Positions 7,329 to 14,530 of a stretch of 15,042 bases of DNA are shown one piece after another. This DNA is from Dehalococcoidia bacterium (GTDB lineage: Bacteria; Chloroflexota; Dehalococcoidia; GIF9; AB-539-J10), in the NCBI GenBank assembly GCA_023129815.1, contig JAGMBH010000057.1, positions 1 to 15,042 on the forward strand, written 5' to 3'. How positions within the stretch are numbered: position 1 is the first letter of the stretch; the number at the start of each line of letters is the position of its first letter. Position numbers and translations under genes: made by a program. Under the pieces are notes generated by a model, which was not told the DNA's origin, ran no database searches, and saw only the letters and a list, made by a program, of their open reading frames with translations.

Positions 7329-7348
7329 AGAGAGTTTTCAGGCTTTCC

Positions 7349-7378
7349 TTGTAGATGGAGGGCTTCACTCAGTATAAT
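7349..7378 (+). promoter_or_regulatory. candidate promoter reading towards hycI
   Basis: A perfect -10 hexamer TATAAT lies at 7373-7378. TTGTAG at 7349-7354, with an 18-base spacer, is a poor -35 box (only TTG matches). If used, transcription would start near 7385 and give hycI a leader of about 225 bases that contains the repeats and hairpins at 7407-7593. Confidence 0.35.
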
Positions 7379-7406
7379 GCTTGATGTTCTGAGGGAGTGT
7401 AACGAC

Positions 7407-7462
7407 TGAAGAATCTCAGAGACCCCTCACGGAGCCTGTCCTGAGCGCCGTGAGATTCTTCA
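7407..7462. repeat. 12-bp perfect inverted repeat with an overlapping second hairpin
   Basis: TGAAGAATCTCA (7407-7418) and TGAGATTCTTCA (7451-7462) are perfect reverse complements around a 32-base interval. Inside, CTCACGG (7426-7432) pairs perfectly with CCGTGAG (7448-7454), which shares four bases with the outer right arm, so the two stems exclude each other in full form. Either a regulatory RNA fold or repeat debris. Confidence 0.5.
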
Positions 7463-7493
7463 CGGAGTTTACCCTGAGCGAGATTAGATTCTT
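7427..7493. repeat. two tandem 33-base imperfect repeats
   Basis: TCACGGAG, CCTGAGCG and GATTCTT each recur exactly 33 bases later: 7427/7460, 7440/7473 and 7454/7487. The intervening bases differ. The GATTCTTC...CTGAGCG words belong to a dispersed repeat style widespread in bacterial intergenic DNA. Confidence 0.5.
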
Positions 7494-7527
7494 CCCCTTC
7501 ACTTCGTTCAGGGCTTCGGCTCACACG

Positions 7528-7593
7528 CTCAGAATGACAAGGAGTGAAGGGCTCAGAATGACAAAGAGCGAAGGGCTCAGACTGATAGAAGGG
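7528..7593. repeat. 24-base tandem repeats, two full units and one partial
   Basis: Units at 7528-7551 and 7552-7575 both begin CTCAGAATGACAA and end GAAGGG, differing at two positions. A third, shortened unit runs from 7576 to 7593 (CTCAGACTGAT...GAAGGG). They fill the space just before hycI. There are no spacers, so it is not a CRISPR array. The rest of the 7289-7609 gap holds two candidate promoters and no gene. Confidence 0.6.
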
Positions 7594-7609
7594 TGGTTAA
7601 ACAGTTAGC

Positions 7610-8110
7610 ATGAAAGAAGTAGTCTTGGGCATAGGGAACACATTAAAAGGCGACGATGGAATTGGTATTTATATTGTAGAAAGAATCAACAAACATCTTG
7701 AAGAGGTTAAAAGGGGGGCAGAACAGGCCAGATTCACAGGGGCGAGAAGGAAAGTCATTGCCCTAAATTGCGGTACAACCCCAGAGAATTACACCTCAAT
7801 TATTAGAAAGCATAATCCTGATAGACTTATATTGGTGGATGCCGCTGAGATGGGATTAACTCCAGGTTCATATAGAATTATACCGCCAGAGAAAATAGAA
7901 GTTATGCATCTTTCAACACACAGCATGGCACTATCTTTCTTAATATTGTATGTAAGCGACCTTTGTAAGGATATAGTACTTGTGGGGATTCAGCCCGAGA
8001 AAATGGATTTTGGCACAGAATTGTCGAGCATTATTCGAGGAAGTGGGGATCGTGTGGCGAAGCTGATAATAGAAAAACGGCTGAATGAAATAATGACGCT
8101 CGAAATATGA
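7610..8110 (+). CDS. hycI: [NiFe] hydrogenase maturation protease (peptidase family M52)
   Basis: A 166-residue endopeptidase that removes the C-terminal tail of a hydrogenase large subunit after nickel insertion. It has the family's opening GIGNTLKGDDGIG (7-19) with nickel-contacting D16, the second aspartate D77 in LVDAAEMG and the histidine H104 in STHSM, matching the Asp/Asp/His set of HycI. The overall form is of the HycI branch that serves group 4 hydrogenases. A short basic insertion at about 34-47 (KRGAEQARFTGARR) seems extra. The ribosome site is weak: only GGTGG, 13 bases before the ATG. It is the only complete plus-strand gene and ends 10 bases from mbhN, facing it. Its natural target is the tailed MbhL encoded at 9527-10780. 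The gene symbol is by analogy. Confidence 0.92.
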   Translation: MKEVVLGIGNTLKGDDGIGIYIVERINKHLEEVKRGAEQARFTGARRKVIALNCGTTPENYTSIIRKHNPDRLILVDAAEMGLTPGSYRIIPPEKIEVMHLSTHSMALSFLILYVSDLCKDIVLVGIQPEKMDFGTELSSIIRGSGDRVAKLIIEKRLNEIMTLEI

Positions 8111-8128
8111 GTAGCGTAAGCTATTTCG
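8101..8128. terminator. possible bidirectional terminator between hycI and mbhN
   Basis: CGAAA (8101-8105) pairs with TTTCG (8124-8128), and TAGC (8112-8115) pairs with GCTA (8120-8123) around a GTAA loop, leaving a six-base bulge on one side. The structure spans the stop codons of both convergent genes. There is no T run after it on either strand, so termination efficiency is doubtful. Confidence 0.3.
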
Positions 8129-8519
8129 TTACCACAAGCTCGTCGGCATATTTATCATAGCTCGAGAGCATGAACTCGTCGGTCATGGATAGTGCGTCTA
8201 CTGGGCAGATGTCGTTGCATTGAGCACAGAAGCAGCATCTGGCAACGAATATTTTCACCTTTTTTTCTTCGGGTATAAATTCTATGGCTTTAGTGGGACA
8301 GACCTTAATGCACAACTGGCACCCGGTGCATTTTTCCCTGTTGAATGAGATTTTCCCCCGAAACCCAGGCGGCACTGCTATTGGTGGCGTTAGCTTCAAT
8401 TCACCCCTTTTAACTTTATCCAGAAATTGGATGGTTGATTTGGGAGCATATTTTGTCGGGAATTTATTTGTCGCCGGAGTTTGAAAGAGTTGCTTTAGCA
8501 GTACCTTAACTATTTCCAT
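8121..8519 (-). CDS. mbhN: Mbh hydrogenase ferredoxin-like subunit MbhN (NuoI-like, two [4Fe-4S])
   Basis: A 132-residue iron-sulfur subunit that takes electrons from reduced ferredoxin and passes them towards MbhJ on the cytoplasmic face. Two CxxCxxCxxxCP motifs bind [4Fe-4S] clusters: C64/C67/C70/C74 and C95/C98/C101/C105. C96 is an extra cysteine next to the second motif. The N-terminal ~55 residues include a short helix and a PPxxVPPGFRG stretch like that of NuoI/EchF relatives. The ATG at 8519 has GAGG 8 bases upstream and follows mbhM by 10 bases. Last gene of the operon, ending face to face with hycI. Confidence 0.92.
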   Translation of the reverse strand: MEIVKVLLKQLFQTPATNKFPTKYAPKSTIQFLDKVKRGELKLTPPIAVPPGFRGKISFNREKCTGCQLCIKVCPTKAIEFIPEEKKVKIFVARCCFCAQCNDICPVDALSMTDEFMLSSYDKYADELVVTK

Positions 8520-8529
8520 GTCTTTCGCC

Positions 8530-9543
8530 TCACACTATCATATCTACTTGTAGCAATATTAGACCAACGAGGCCTATGAGCGTCATGGCCATGATATAAA
8601 TGTAGCTTGCCTGGCTTATCTTAAACCGCGCCATTGCGGTGCGTATTAATATTACACTAATGAACATTACCAGGAAGACTTTAAGCAAAAAGAACAAGGC
8701 ATCCACGATGACTGCGGGGGCAGCTGCTCCGATTCCAATTACCGGGGAGAGGTTGTAGGGAAAGAATAGAGCCACTACCAATGATACCACGGCAAAAGCC
8801 TTTATTGTATCGGCGAGGTAAAACAAAGCCAGGTTTCTACCTGAATACTCTACTAATAATCCCCCAGCGATCTCGGTTTCCGCTTCTGCTATGTCGAATG
8901 GCACCTTAGCTACTTCTCCAGGCGTAACTACTAAAAGAGTAAAGAGCAAAATCAATGATCCTACCACTCCCACCGGGCCTACCTGGTTCCATATAGGATA
9001 TTGGGCCAGGGTAGAAAATATAAACGGATTAATATCAGTGACATAACTGATACGCCAGGCAATAGCAATTATGGCCACCACCAGAGGGAATTCGTAGCTC
9101 ATCATGATGACCATTTCACGCTGTGCTCCCACAGTGGCAAATGGTGAACTTGAGGCAAAGCCGCCTATTACCAGTGCCAGGGAAGGTATGATCAGCAGGT
9201 ATAGTATTAATATCAAGTCGCCATAGCCTTCTAAAAGCGCCCCCGGCCCAAATACTGGTATATAAGTGAGCAATAAAATGGATGCCACCAAGCCAATAAA
9301 GGGGCAAGCCTGGAACAGCCAGGAGACTCCACCATCAGGTATGATACTCTCCTTTGCCAGCAGCTTTCGGACATCGCGGAAGGGCTGAATTATCGGGGGA
9401 CCTATCCTACCTTGCATATGAGCTGCTAACTTGCGGTCTATACCGCGGTATAACAATCCGAAGAAGGCTCCGAGCAATGCCAGAACTATTGAACCGCCAA
9501 TTATGGCTGCAATGGTTAAGGAGCTATTACCTAGCCAGCTCAT
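8530..9543 (-). CDS. mbhM: Mbh membrane anchor subunit MbhM (NuoH-like)
   Basis: A 337-residue integral membrane protein with about eight hydrophobic helices, homologous to NuoH/HycD/EchB. It ties the peripheral hydrogenase arm to the ion-translocating part. Family marks include GRIGPPIIQPFRDVRKLLAKE (about 45-65), the acidic loop PFDIAEAETEIAGGLLVEYSG (about 216-236), and alternating helices to the end. The ATG at 9543 lies inside the end of mbhL (17-base overlap), with GAGGAGG 8 bases upstream. Complex I NuoH looks similar, but the neighbours (MbhL with nickel ligands, Mrp-like genes) make hydrogenase the right assignment. Confidence 0.93.
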   Translation of the reverse strand: MSWLGNSSLTIAAIIGGSIVLALLGAFFGLLYRGIDRKLAAHMQGRIGPPIIQPFRDVRKLLAKESIIPDGGVSWLFQACPFIGLVASILLLTYIPVFGPGALLEGYGDLILILYLLIIPSLALVIGGFASSSPFATVGAQREMVIMMSYEFPLVVAIIAIAWRISYVTDINPFIFSTLAQYPIWNQVGPVGVVGSLILLFTLLVVTPGEVAKVPFDIAEAETEIAGGLLVEYSGRNLALFYLADTIKAFAVVSLVVALFFPYNLSPVIGIGAAAPAVIVDALFFLLKVFLVMFISVILIRTAMARFKISQASYIYIMAMTLIGLVGLILLQVDMIV

Positions 9544-10780
9544 TACTCAACCTCCTCGTTTTTTCCACACAGAGCTGGTGCAACTCCTCATCAGTAAGCA
9601 AAGTTTTCATCTTCGTTTTTAAGTCCACAACGATAGCTCTGTTGGTGCATGAGATACAGGGGTCGATAGAGGCAAAGACTATGGGCACATCAGCAAGCTG
9701 AGCCCCCTTGAGCATTGTCGGCACCGCCATAAGATTCACATATGTGGGGGCTCTTATCCTCCAGATGGCCAGTGTTTCTCTGCCAGATTCCAAACGAACA
9801 TAATGTATGCATTCACCTCTAGGTGCTTCATGTCGCCCGACACCTTCGCCTTCCGCTTTCTTCAGTGTATTTAAAACTTTTGCCATCTTTGGCTCTGCCA
9901 GTATGGCACCAGGTGGTATTTCATCTAAGCAGCGCTCTATGATCTCAATGGATTGCTTGACTTCCAGCAAGCGAACAACGATTCTGTCATATATATCGCC
10001 TACTACAGTTCCGGTAAGCACGTCTGGAGTGATGGCTTTGATATCCATATCAGCATATGCGCCATAAGCCTGGTCTTGTCTTACATCCTTGGTTACCCCG
10101 CTTGCTCTACCGGTTGGCCCACATACAAGCAATTTCAGCGCATCTTCGGTTTTCAGGATACCCACATTCTTTGTCCGCATCCTTATCGTCCTATCATCTA
10201 AGAACACGGTTTTCAACTGGTTGAATATGGTCTGGTAATAATCCAGAGTTTTTCTAATCTGAGGAAATTGCTCCTCAGTAATATCTCTTCTGACTCCACC
10301 AATTTGATACATAGCCTTGGAGTTTCGGTTTCCCGTCAGGTATTCGGTTAAATCCATTACCTTTTCTCTAACGCGCCAGACAAGATAAAACACCGAATCA
10401 AAGCCAACCTCATGGGCGGCGACTCCGGCCCATAGTAGATGTGAATGTATTCGCTCTATTTCGGCGATGATTACCCTGATATAGTCAGCGCGTTCTGGCG
10501 GAGTGATTCCAGCGGCTTGCTCAACAGCCATAACATATGCGAATGGGTGACTGGCAGAACAGATGCCACATACTCGTTCCGCTAGGTATATGTTCTGGAT
10601 AGGGTTATTTCTATTCATGCCCAGCCATTCGATGCCGCGGTGGACTTGCCCCACAATAACATCTACATCTACAATCTCTTCACCATCGACCTTAAGATCG
10701 AGTCGGATAGGTTCCTTCAGTGCCGGGTGAATTGGGCCTACAGGGATAGTGTAAGTCGTTTCCATCCCTTCATTCTTCAT
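9527..10780 (-). CDS. mbhL: Group 4 [NiFe] hydrogenase large subunit MbhL precursor
   Basis: A 417-residue catalytic subunit that reduces protons to H2 at a NiFe centre. The L1 motif RVCGICSASH gives C71 and C74, and the L2 motif DPCISCTNR gives C375 and C378, so all four nickel-binding cysteines are present; in complex I NuoD they are lost. It opens with the NuoD-like VGPIHPALKEPIRLDLKVDG segment. After R381 a 36-residue tail (AIVVDLK... to the end) remains, as in the HycE precursor, and should be cut off by the HycI-type protease encoded at 7610-8110. The ATG at 10780 overlaps the mbhK stop (ATGA) and has GGAG close upstream; an internal ATG at 10765 is a less likely alternative. Confidence 0.95.
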   Translation of the reverse strand: MKNEGMETTYTIPVGPIHPALKEPIRLDLKVDGEEIVDVDVIVGQVHRGIEWLGMNRNNPIQNIYLAERVCGICSASHPFAYVMAVEQAAGITPPERADYIRVIIAEIERIHSHLLWAGVAAHEVGFDSVFYLVWRVREKVMDLTEYLTGNRNSKAMYQIGGVRRDITEEQFPQIRKTLDYYQTIFNQLKTVFLDDRTIRMRTKNVGILKTEDALKLLVCGPTGRASGVTKDVRQDQAYGAYADMDIKAITPDVLTGTVVGDIYDRIVVRLLEVKQSIEIIERCLDEIPPGAILAEPKMAKVLNTLKKAEGEGVGRHEAPRGECIHYVRLESGRETLAIWRIRAPTYVNLMAVPTMLKGAQLADVPIVFASIDPCISCTNRAIVVDLKTKMKTLLTDEELHQLCVEKTRRLSNELAR

Positions 10781-11310
10781 TTCTTCTCCCTCCCCGGTAG
10801 GACCCTGAGCAGGTCATGTGGTCCCTTCTCGTCTTTTCTCCAGGGGTAGACACCTTCGGGGAAATCCTCTGGCAGGAACAATCTTCTGTTATCGGGTATG
10901 CCGACCACCTCTACTCCCATCATCTCTTGAGTTTCACGCTCGGCAAACAGTGCGCCGGGAATGATATCTGTAATTGTTGGTATCTTAAGATCGTTTTTTG
11001 GTAGATTTAGGCATAGTCCTAGTGATAATTCTTTGAGGTGCTGCCCATAATATATTGTGAAATGATATATCAACTCGACGCTATCCCCGAGGTCAGAGGA
11101 TGAAATTATGGACAAATGGGGATATTTCTGTAGCTTACAGATATGTTCTACTGCCGGCTGAAAGGCCTGGCGCTTTACATATATCCAAATTGCTTGGAAA
11201 AGATTCCTTTTGACTGCAATCTCTCTTTGATAAATCTTTGAATCAATAAAGTTGCTACCCAGGGCAGCCTTAAAGCTCTCAACTATTTCTTCAGGACTCA
11301 GTATTTCCAT
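10777..11310 (-). CDS. mbhK: Mbh subunit MbhK (NuoC-like, 30 kDa)
   Basis: A 177-residue soluble subunit related to NuoC and the N-terminal part of HycE, which packs against the catalytic subunit. The family pattern is seen in the middle and C-terminal parts: YHFTIYYGQHLKELSLGLCLNLPKND, then the helix with FAERETQEMMGVEVVGIPDNRRLFLPEDFPEGVYPWRKDE. It has no cofactor ligands. It directly follows mbhJ (no spacer), with AGGTGG 5 bases before the ATG at 11310, and overlaps mbhL by 4 bases, so J, K and L are translationally coupled. Confidence 0.9.
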   Translation of the reverse strand: MEILSPEEIVESFKAALGSNFIDSKIYQREIAVKRNLFQAIWIYVKRQAFQPAVEHICKLQKYPHLSIISSSDLGDSVELIYHFTIYYGQHLKELSLGLCLNLPKNDLKIPTITDIIPGALFAERETQEMMGVEVVGIPDNRRLFLPEDFPEGVYPWRKDEKGPHDLLRVLPGREKK

Positions 11311-11742
11311 CTATACCACCTGCTGCTCAGCTTTCTCAAGCTTTACCCAAGCTTTAGCCACAGCTTCTATAATAGCCTCGGGTCTGGGGGGGCATCCGGG
11401 GACATATACGTCCACAGGTATATGTTGATCTACCGGCCCCACCAAATTATAGGATTCGTAGAATACGCCTCCCTCCAAGCCACAGCTGCCAACTACTATG
11501 ACCACCTTGGGATCGGGCGTTTGCGCATATACCCGTTTGAGCCTCGGCGCCATCTGTCTTGCTACTGGACCGGTCACCAGTAATACATCGGCGTGGCGTG
11601 GTGAACCAACAAGCATCATGCCAAAACGTTCAAGGTCATACCTGGGGGTGAGTGCGGCAAGGATTTCAATATCACATCCGTTGCACGAGCCAGTATTGAT
11701 ATGGTAGATCCAAAGTGCTCTCTTTATTGCGTTAAGGCTCAT
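11311..11742 (-). CDS. mbhJ: Mbh hydrogenase small subunit MbhJ (NuoB-like, proximal [4Fe-4S])
   Basis: A small electron-transfer subunit of 143 residues (145 if the GTG at 11748 is used) that holds the [4Fe-4S] cluster next to the NiFe site. Numbering from the GTG, cluster ligands are C22 and C25 in TGSCNGCDIE, C89 in VVGSCG and C119 in VPGCPPRPE, the NuoB/EchC pattern. The ATG at 11742 is preferred because GGAG lies 5 bases before it, whereas the GTG has no room for a ribosome site. It is the first gene of the hydrogenase module; a 49-base gap containing a dispersed repeat separates it from mbhI, in contrast to the otherwise near-zero spacing of the operon. Confidence 0.93.
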   Translation of the reverse strand: MSLNAIKRALWIYHINTGSCNGCDIEILAALTPRYDLERFGMMLVGSPRHADVLLVTGPVARQMAPRLKRVYAQTPDPKVVIVVGSCGLEGGVFYESYNLVGPVDQHIPVDVYVPGCPPRPEAIIEAVAKAWVKLEKAEQQVV

Positions 11743-11753
11743 ATGCACTCCAG

Positions 11754-11785
11754 TTGAGATTGCTTCGCTTCGCTCGCAATGACAT
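11754..11785. repeat. dispersed repeat, GAGATTGCTTCG family, copy inside the mbh operon
   Basis: A 32-base element from TTGAGATTGCTTCGCT to GCTCGCAATGACAT, 29 of 32 identical to the copy at 5902-5933 and in the same orientation. It fills most of the gap between mbhI (stop at 11792) and mbhJ (ATG at 11742). ATTGC and GCAAT near its ends make it partly palindromic. Confidence 0.65.
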
Positions 11786-11791
11786 TCTTAT

Positions 11792-12136
11792 TTAAACTAT
11801 CCCCACGATAAAGAGTATTATGGCGCTTATAGCTATAAGAACTAGGAACCAGATTATATAATCATTTATTATTCCCGTATGCGCTTTTATATTCGCGTCA
11901 TAGTATTCTTTCATAGTCTCAAAAAACCCCCAGTATACATTGTGGGCTCTTATATGTCGCTGCTTTGCCTCAGGTACCTCTTCACCGCATAAGAAGATCT
12001 TTGTTTGTTCAGTATCTTTCTTATATTTTTTCTGTCCGCGCCTCCTAAAAAAGTAGGCCATTATCATTACAACTACAGAGGCAAGGAGCCAAAAGATTGG
12101 GCTCCAGGGAGAATAACTGAGTCCTGAAATTGACAT
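11792..12136 (-). CDS. mbhI: Mbh membrane subunit MbhI
   Basis: A 114-residue membrane protein with two hydrophobic helices (about 13-30 and 92-113) joined by a polar stretch rich in charged residues, including FLCGEEVPEAKQRH (48-61). Size, topology and position between MbhH and MbhJ match MbhI of the Thermococcales hydrogenase, the subunit lying between the Mrp-like and hydrogenase parts. By sequence alone it is poorly conserved, so the name rests mainly on gene order. It begins one base past the mbhH stop, with GGAGG 4 bases before the ATG at 12136. Confidence 0.8.
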   Translation of the reverse strand: MSISGLSYSPWSPIFWLLASVVVMIMAYFFRRRGQKKYKKDTEQTKIFLCGEEVPEAKQRHIRAHNVYWGFFETMKEYYDANIKAHTGIINDYIIWFLVLIAISAIILFIVGIV

Positions 12137-13705
12137 CTATCCTCCACCTCCCATAATTCCACTTATATAAGCTCCCTGATTTATCAGTGCCTCAGTAGCT
12201 GGGTGAGCTAGCCGTTCAACGACCAGCCCGGGGAAGAGGCTAAAGAAGATAATGCCTGCAGCCAGGATGGCCATGCCGGCTATCATAGATTTTGGCACCT
12301 CTTTTACCTCCTGGTATTCGGGAAGTTCTGCTCCCATAAATGCTGAGTAGAAAGCTTTGGTAAAGGAAGCCAGAGTGAGGATCGATGTTATCATGGCTAC
12401 TATAGCCAGGATGGGATTGAAACGGTACACAGACTCGTAAATTAATAACTTTGAGGCAAATCCATTGAAAGGAGGAATGCCAGAGATGGACAAGGCCCCG
12501 ATGATATAGAATATAGTAGTCCATTTCATCTTATGGGCTAAGCCGCCCATTCTGTTAAGGTCTCTGGTGCCCGTGCGGTAGAATAAAGCCCCTGCAGTTA
12601 GGAACAGGAGTCCTTTGTATAGGGCGTTATTTATTATGTGGAAAATCCCTCCATCCATAGCGGCTATTCCGTAAGTGTTTAGGGCTTCTGGGCGATTTAA
12701 AACAGCAAGACCGACTCCTATTCCAAGCAGCATATATCCTGTCTGGGAAATACAATGATAGGCCATCAACCTCTTGATATCCGTTTGGAAGACAGCCATA
12801 GTAACTCCAACGAACATAGTTAACATCCCCAGGGTTATCACTATCCACCCCACCGTAACCATGTCTGGACTAACTCCATACAGGGTAAAGCATGTCCGGA
12901 AAAGGGCATACAGGCAGGCGTAGCTTGCCACTACAAGCATAATGGTTATACTGGCTGGGGCAACACTATAAGTATCGGGGCACCACATGTGCAGGGGCAC
13001 ACTTGCTAGCTTCATCATAAATGCTATGGCTAACAAGACTAGGGCTATCTTATCCAACATGGTATATTGCATTACATGGGCCAGAGCACCTATGTTGATC
13101 AGGTTGTATTGGGCATAAAATATGCCTATAGCGAATAGAACCATCAGGGCAGCAACGGTAGAGATAACTATGTATTTCAATCCGCCTTCTGCGGTATCGG
13201 CGAACTTGGTTCTGAAAGCGGTCAATGCTGCCCCAGCAATAGAAGCTATTTCCAGGAAGACAAACAGGTTGAACAAGTCACCGGTAAGCACCATGCCAAA
13301 CATACCCGCTACCAAAAGTAGCAAGAGAGTGTAAAACCTATTCTGGCCTGTCTCCCCTTTCATAAAGGAGAGGGAATATATAGCTGCGGCTAAGGAAACA
13401 GTGGCCGATATTATGGCCATAAATATGGACATGCTATCCACTTCCAGGATTATGCGCACCGGGACGATATAATTTTCAGGGATGGTAAGGTCGGGGGAAG
13501 ATGCTCCCAGGGTATAGATGTGTAATCCGTTGAGGTAAATATCTCGGGCTAAAATTATGACCAGGAATTCTACAAATGCCAGGCTGGCTACTACCAAGAC
13601 GTCTCTGGCCTTTCCACTGGCTCTGCCTATTAGAGGAGTTAAAAACGCTGCTAACAGTGGAATGGCTATTATCAGGATGGGGGAGTGAATTATTAGAGTG
13701 TCCAG
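12137..13705 (-). CDS. mbhH: Mbh antiporter-like subunit MbhH (MrpD/NuoN family), probable CTG start
   Basis: An ion-translocating subunit of about 522 residues with some 14 membrane helices. The family motifs are present: GDLFNLFVFLEIASI with the conserved glutamate E152 on a transmembrane helix, the lysine in MKLASVPLHMWCPDTYSVAP, MAYHCISQTGYMLLGIG, and NALYKGLLFLTAGA. The first ATG/GTG/TTG codon in frame is TTG at 13597, which would cut off the first helix. The frame stays open upstream to the mbhG stop (13712-13714) and encodes SPILIIAIPLLAAFLTPLIGR, the normal MrpD N-terminus. A CTG at 13705 with GGG (13717-13715) 9 bases before it is the best start candidate; ATA or ATT codons further in are alternatives. 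The gene is in the same frame as mbhG. Confidence 0.9.
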   Translation of the reverse strand: MDTLIIHSPILIIAIPLLAAFLTPLIGRASGKARDVLVVASLAFVEFLVIILARDIYLNGLHIYTLGASSPDLTIPENYIVPVRIILEVDSMSIFMAIISATVSLAAAIYSLSFMKGETGQNRFYTLLLLLVAGMFGMVLTGDLFNLFVFLEIASIAGAALTAFRTKFADTAEGGLKYIVISTVAALMVLFAIGIFYAQYNLINIGALAHVMQYTMLDKIALVLLAIAFMMKLASVPLHMWCPDTYSVAPASITIMLVVASYACLYALFRTCFTLYGVSPDMVTVGWIVITLGMLTMFVGVTMAVFQTDIKRLMAYHCISQTGYMLLGIGVGLAVLNRPEALNTYGIAAMDGGIFHIINNALYKGLLFLTAGALFYRTGTRDLNRMGGLAHKMKWTTIFYIIGALSISGIPPFNGFASKLLIYESVYRFNPILAIVAMITSILTLASFTKAFYSAFMGAELPEYQEVKEVPKSMIAGMAILAAGIIFFSLFPGLVVERLAHPATEALINQGAYISGIMGGGG

Positions 13706-13711
13706 TTTATT

Positions 13712-14068
13712 TTACCCTTTCATTATTCTAGATTTTTCTGAATCTGTGCTTCCAGTGTGACGATAAATATGCACTACCATGGAAAGCATCAAAGCCAAAC
13801 ATGCTACGGCAATAACGATGCTGGTGAGAGTCAAAGCTTGAGGGACAGGCAACACCATAATCCCTGCTGGAGCGTGGGTGTAAATGGGAGCCACCCCACC
13901 TTCCCTATACCCCAAAGTGATCAAGAATAGGTTAACGCCAGACGCCAGGATACTGAGACCCATTACCAGCTTTATCAGATTTCTCTGGGAGACAATGATA
14001 TAAAAGGCGATGCCTATTAATGCCGCTACTGCCAAAAAGGGAACATTAAAAGGAATGCCTTGTGTCAT
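13712..14068 (-). CDS. mbhG: Mbh subunit MbhG (MrpC/NuoK-like)
   Basis: A 118-residue membrane protein with three helices (about 10-27, 33-52 and 78-103), homologous to MrpC and NuoK. Family marks are the helix starting QRNLIKLVMGLSILASGVNL and the segment LPVPQALTLTSIVIAVA, with the PQALTLTSIVI pattern strongly conserved in MrpC. It forms part of the membrane ion path. The ATG at 14068 overlaps the mbhF stop (ATGA). The stop at 13712 is followed in the same frame by mbhH after only two codons. Confidence 0.93.
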   Translation of the reverse strand: MTQGIPFNVPFLAVAALIGIAFYIIVSQRNLIKLVMGLSILASGVNLFLITLGYREGGVAPIYTHAPAGIMVLPVPQALTLTSIVIAVACLALMLSMVVHIYRHTGSTDSEKSRIMKG

Positions 14069-14526
14069 TCTTCCACCTCCATTACGGTGGTGGCTAAAGC
14101 CATGACCAGAAGGATGGCAGACAACCCACCAGCGACATTTAAGCCTACACCTATGTCCATAATAGGAATTACCCCTCCGCTCGACATCTCCCCAGGGTTA
14201 GGGCCAGAAGGAGGGATATGACCGAAAATGGGGGAGCCAACAAGGAAATTATAGAAGAAAGTCTTGGCCATGCCCCCGAATGCTAAGCCGATAAATATCA
14301 GCAATCCAATGCTTATCAAAATAGAAAGACGGCGCTCCAGCAGACTTCTGTGAATGGAGTGGGAGCCAAAGGCGACAATGAGCAAAGCTACGCCTGAGGC
14401 AACTACAGCCCCTCCCTGAAACCCACCGCCGGGAGTCGAGTGCCCATGCATGATGATGTATAAGCCATAGATAAGGACAAAAAGGATTAAGAAGCTGGCC
14501 ATGGTACGCACAATTTTAGACATCAT
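14065..14526 (-). CDS. mbhF: Mbh subunit MbhF (MrpB/MnhB-like)
   Basis: A 153-residue membrane protein with four helices, homologous to MrpB. The N-terminal LYIIMHGHSTPGGGFQGGAVVASG (about 23-46) is the family signature, and the third and fourth helices lie around 68-92 and 127-147. A Gly/Pro-rich loop (GPNPGEMSSGGVIP) precedes the last helix, as in MrpB. Two ATG codons are adjacent (14526 and 14523); GGGAG is 10 bases before the first, which is taken. It overlaps mbhG by four bases. Confidence 0.93.
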   Translation of the reverse strand: MMSKIVRTMASFLILFVLIYGLYIIMHGHSTPGGGFQGGAVVASGVALLIVAFGSHSIHRSLLERRLSILISIGLLIFIGLAFGGMAKTFFYNFLVGSPIFGHIPPSGPNPGEMSSGGVIPIMDIGVGLNVAGGLSAILLVMALATTVMEVEE

Positions 14527-14530
14527 GGTT

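Noticed and set aside
7528..7593. Tandem repeats before hycI as a CRISPR array
   Set aside because: Units are directly adjacent with no spacers, only two and a half copies exist, and no cas gene is present.
9354..9701. Open frame of 115 codons on the plus strand
   Set aside because: It lies antisense across mbhM and mbhL, shows no domain, and has no plausible ribosome site or context.
8121..11742. Respiratory complex I or an Mbs-type sulfur reductase instead of a hydrogenase
   Set aside because: MbhL keeps both CxxC nickel motifs and a cleavable tail, and a maturation protease is adjacent; complex I NuoD lacks these cysteines and Mbs lacks the full set.
13122..13334. Plus-strand frame of 70 codons
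   Set aside because: It is antisense to the conserved membrane helices of mbhH and has no independent support.
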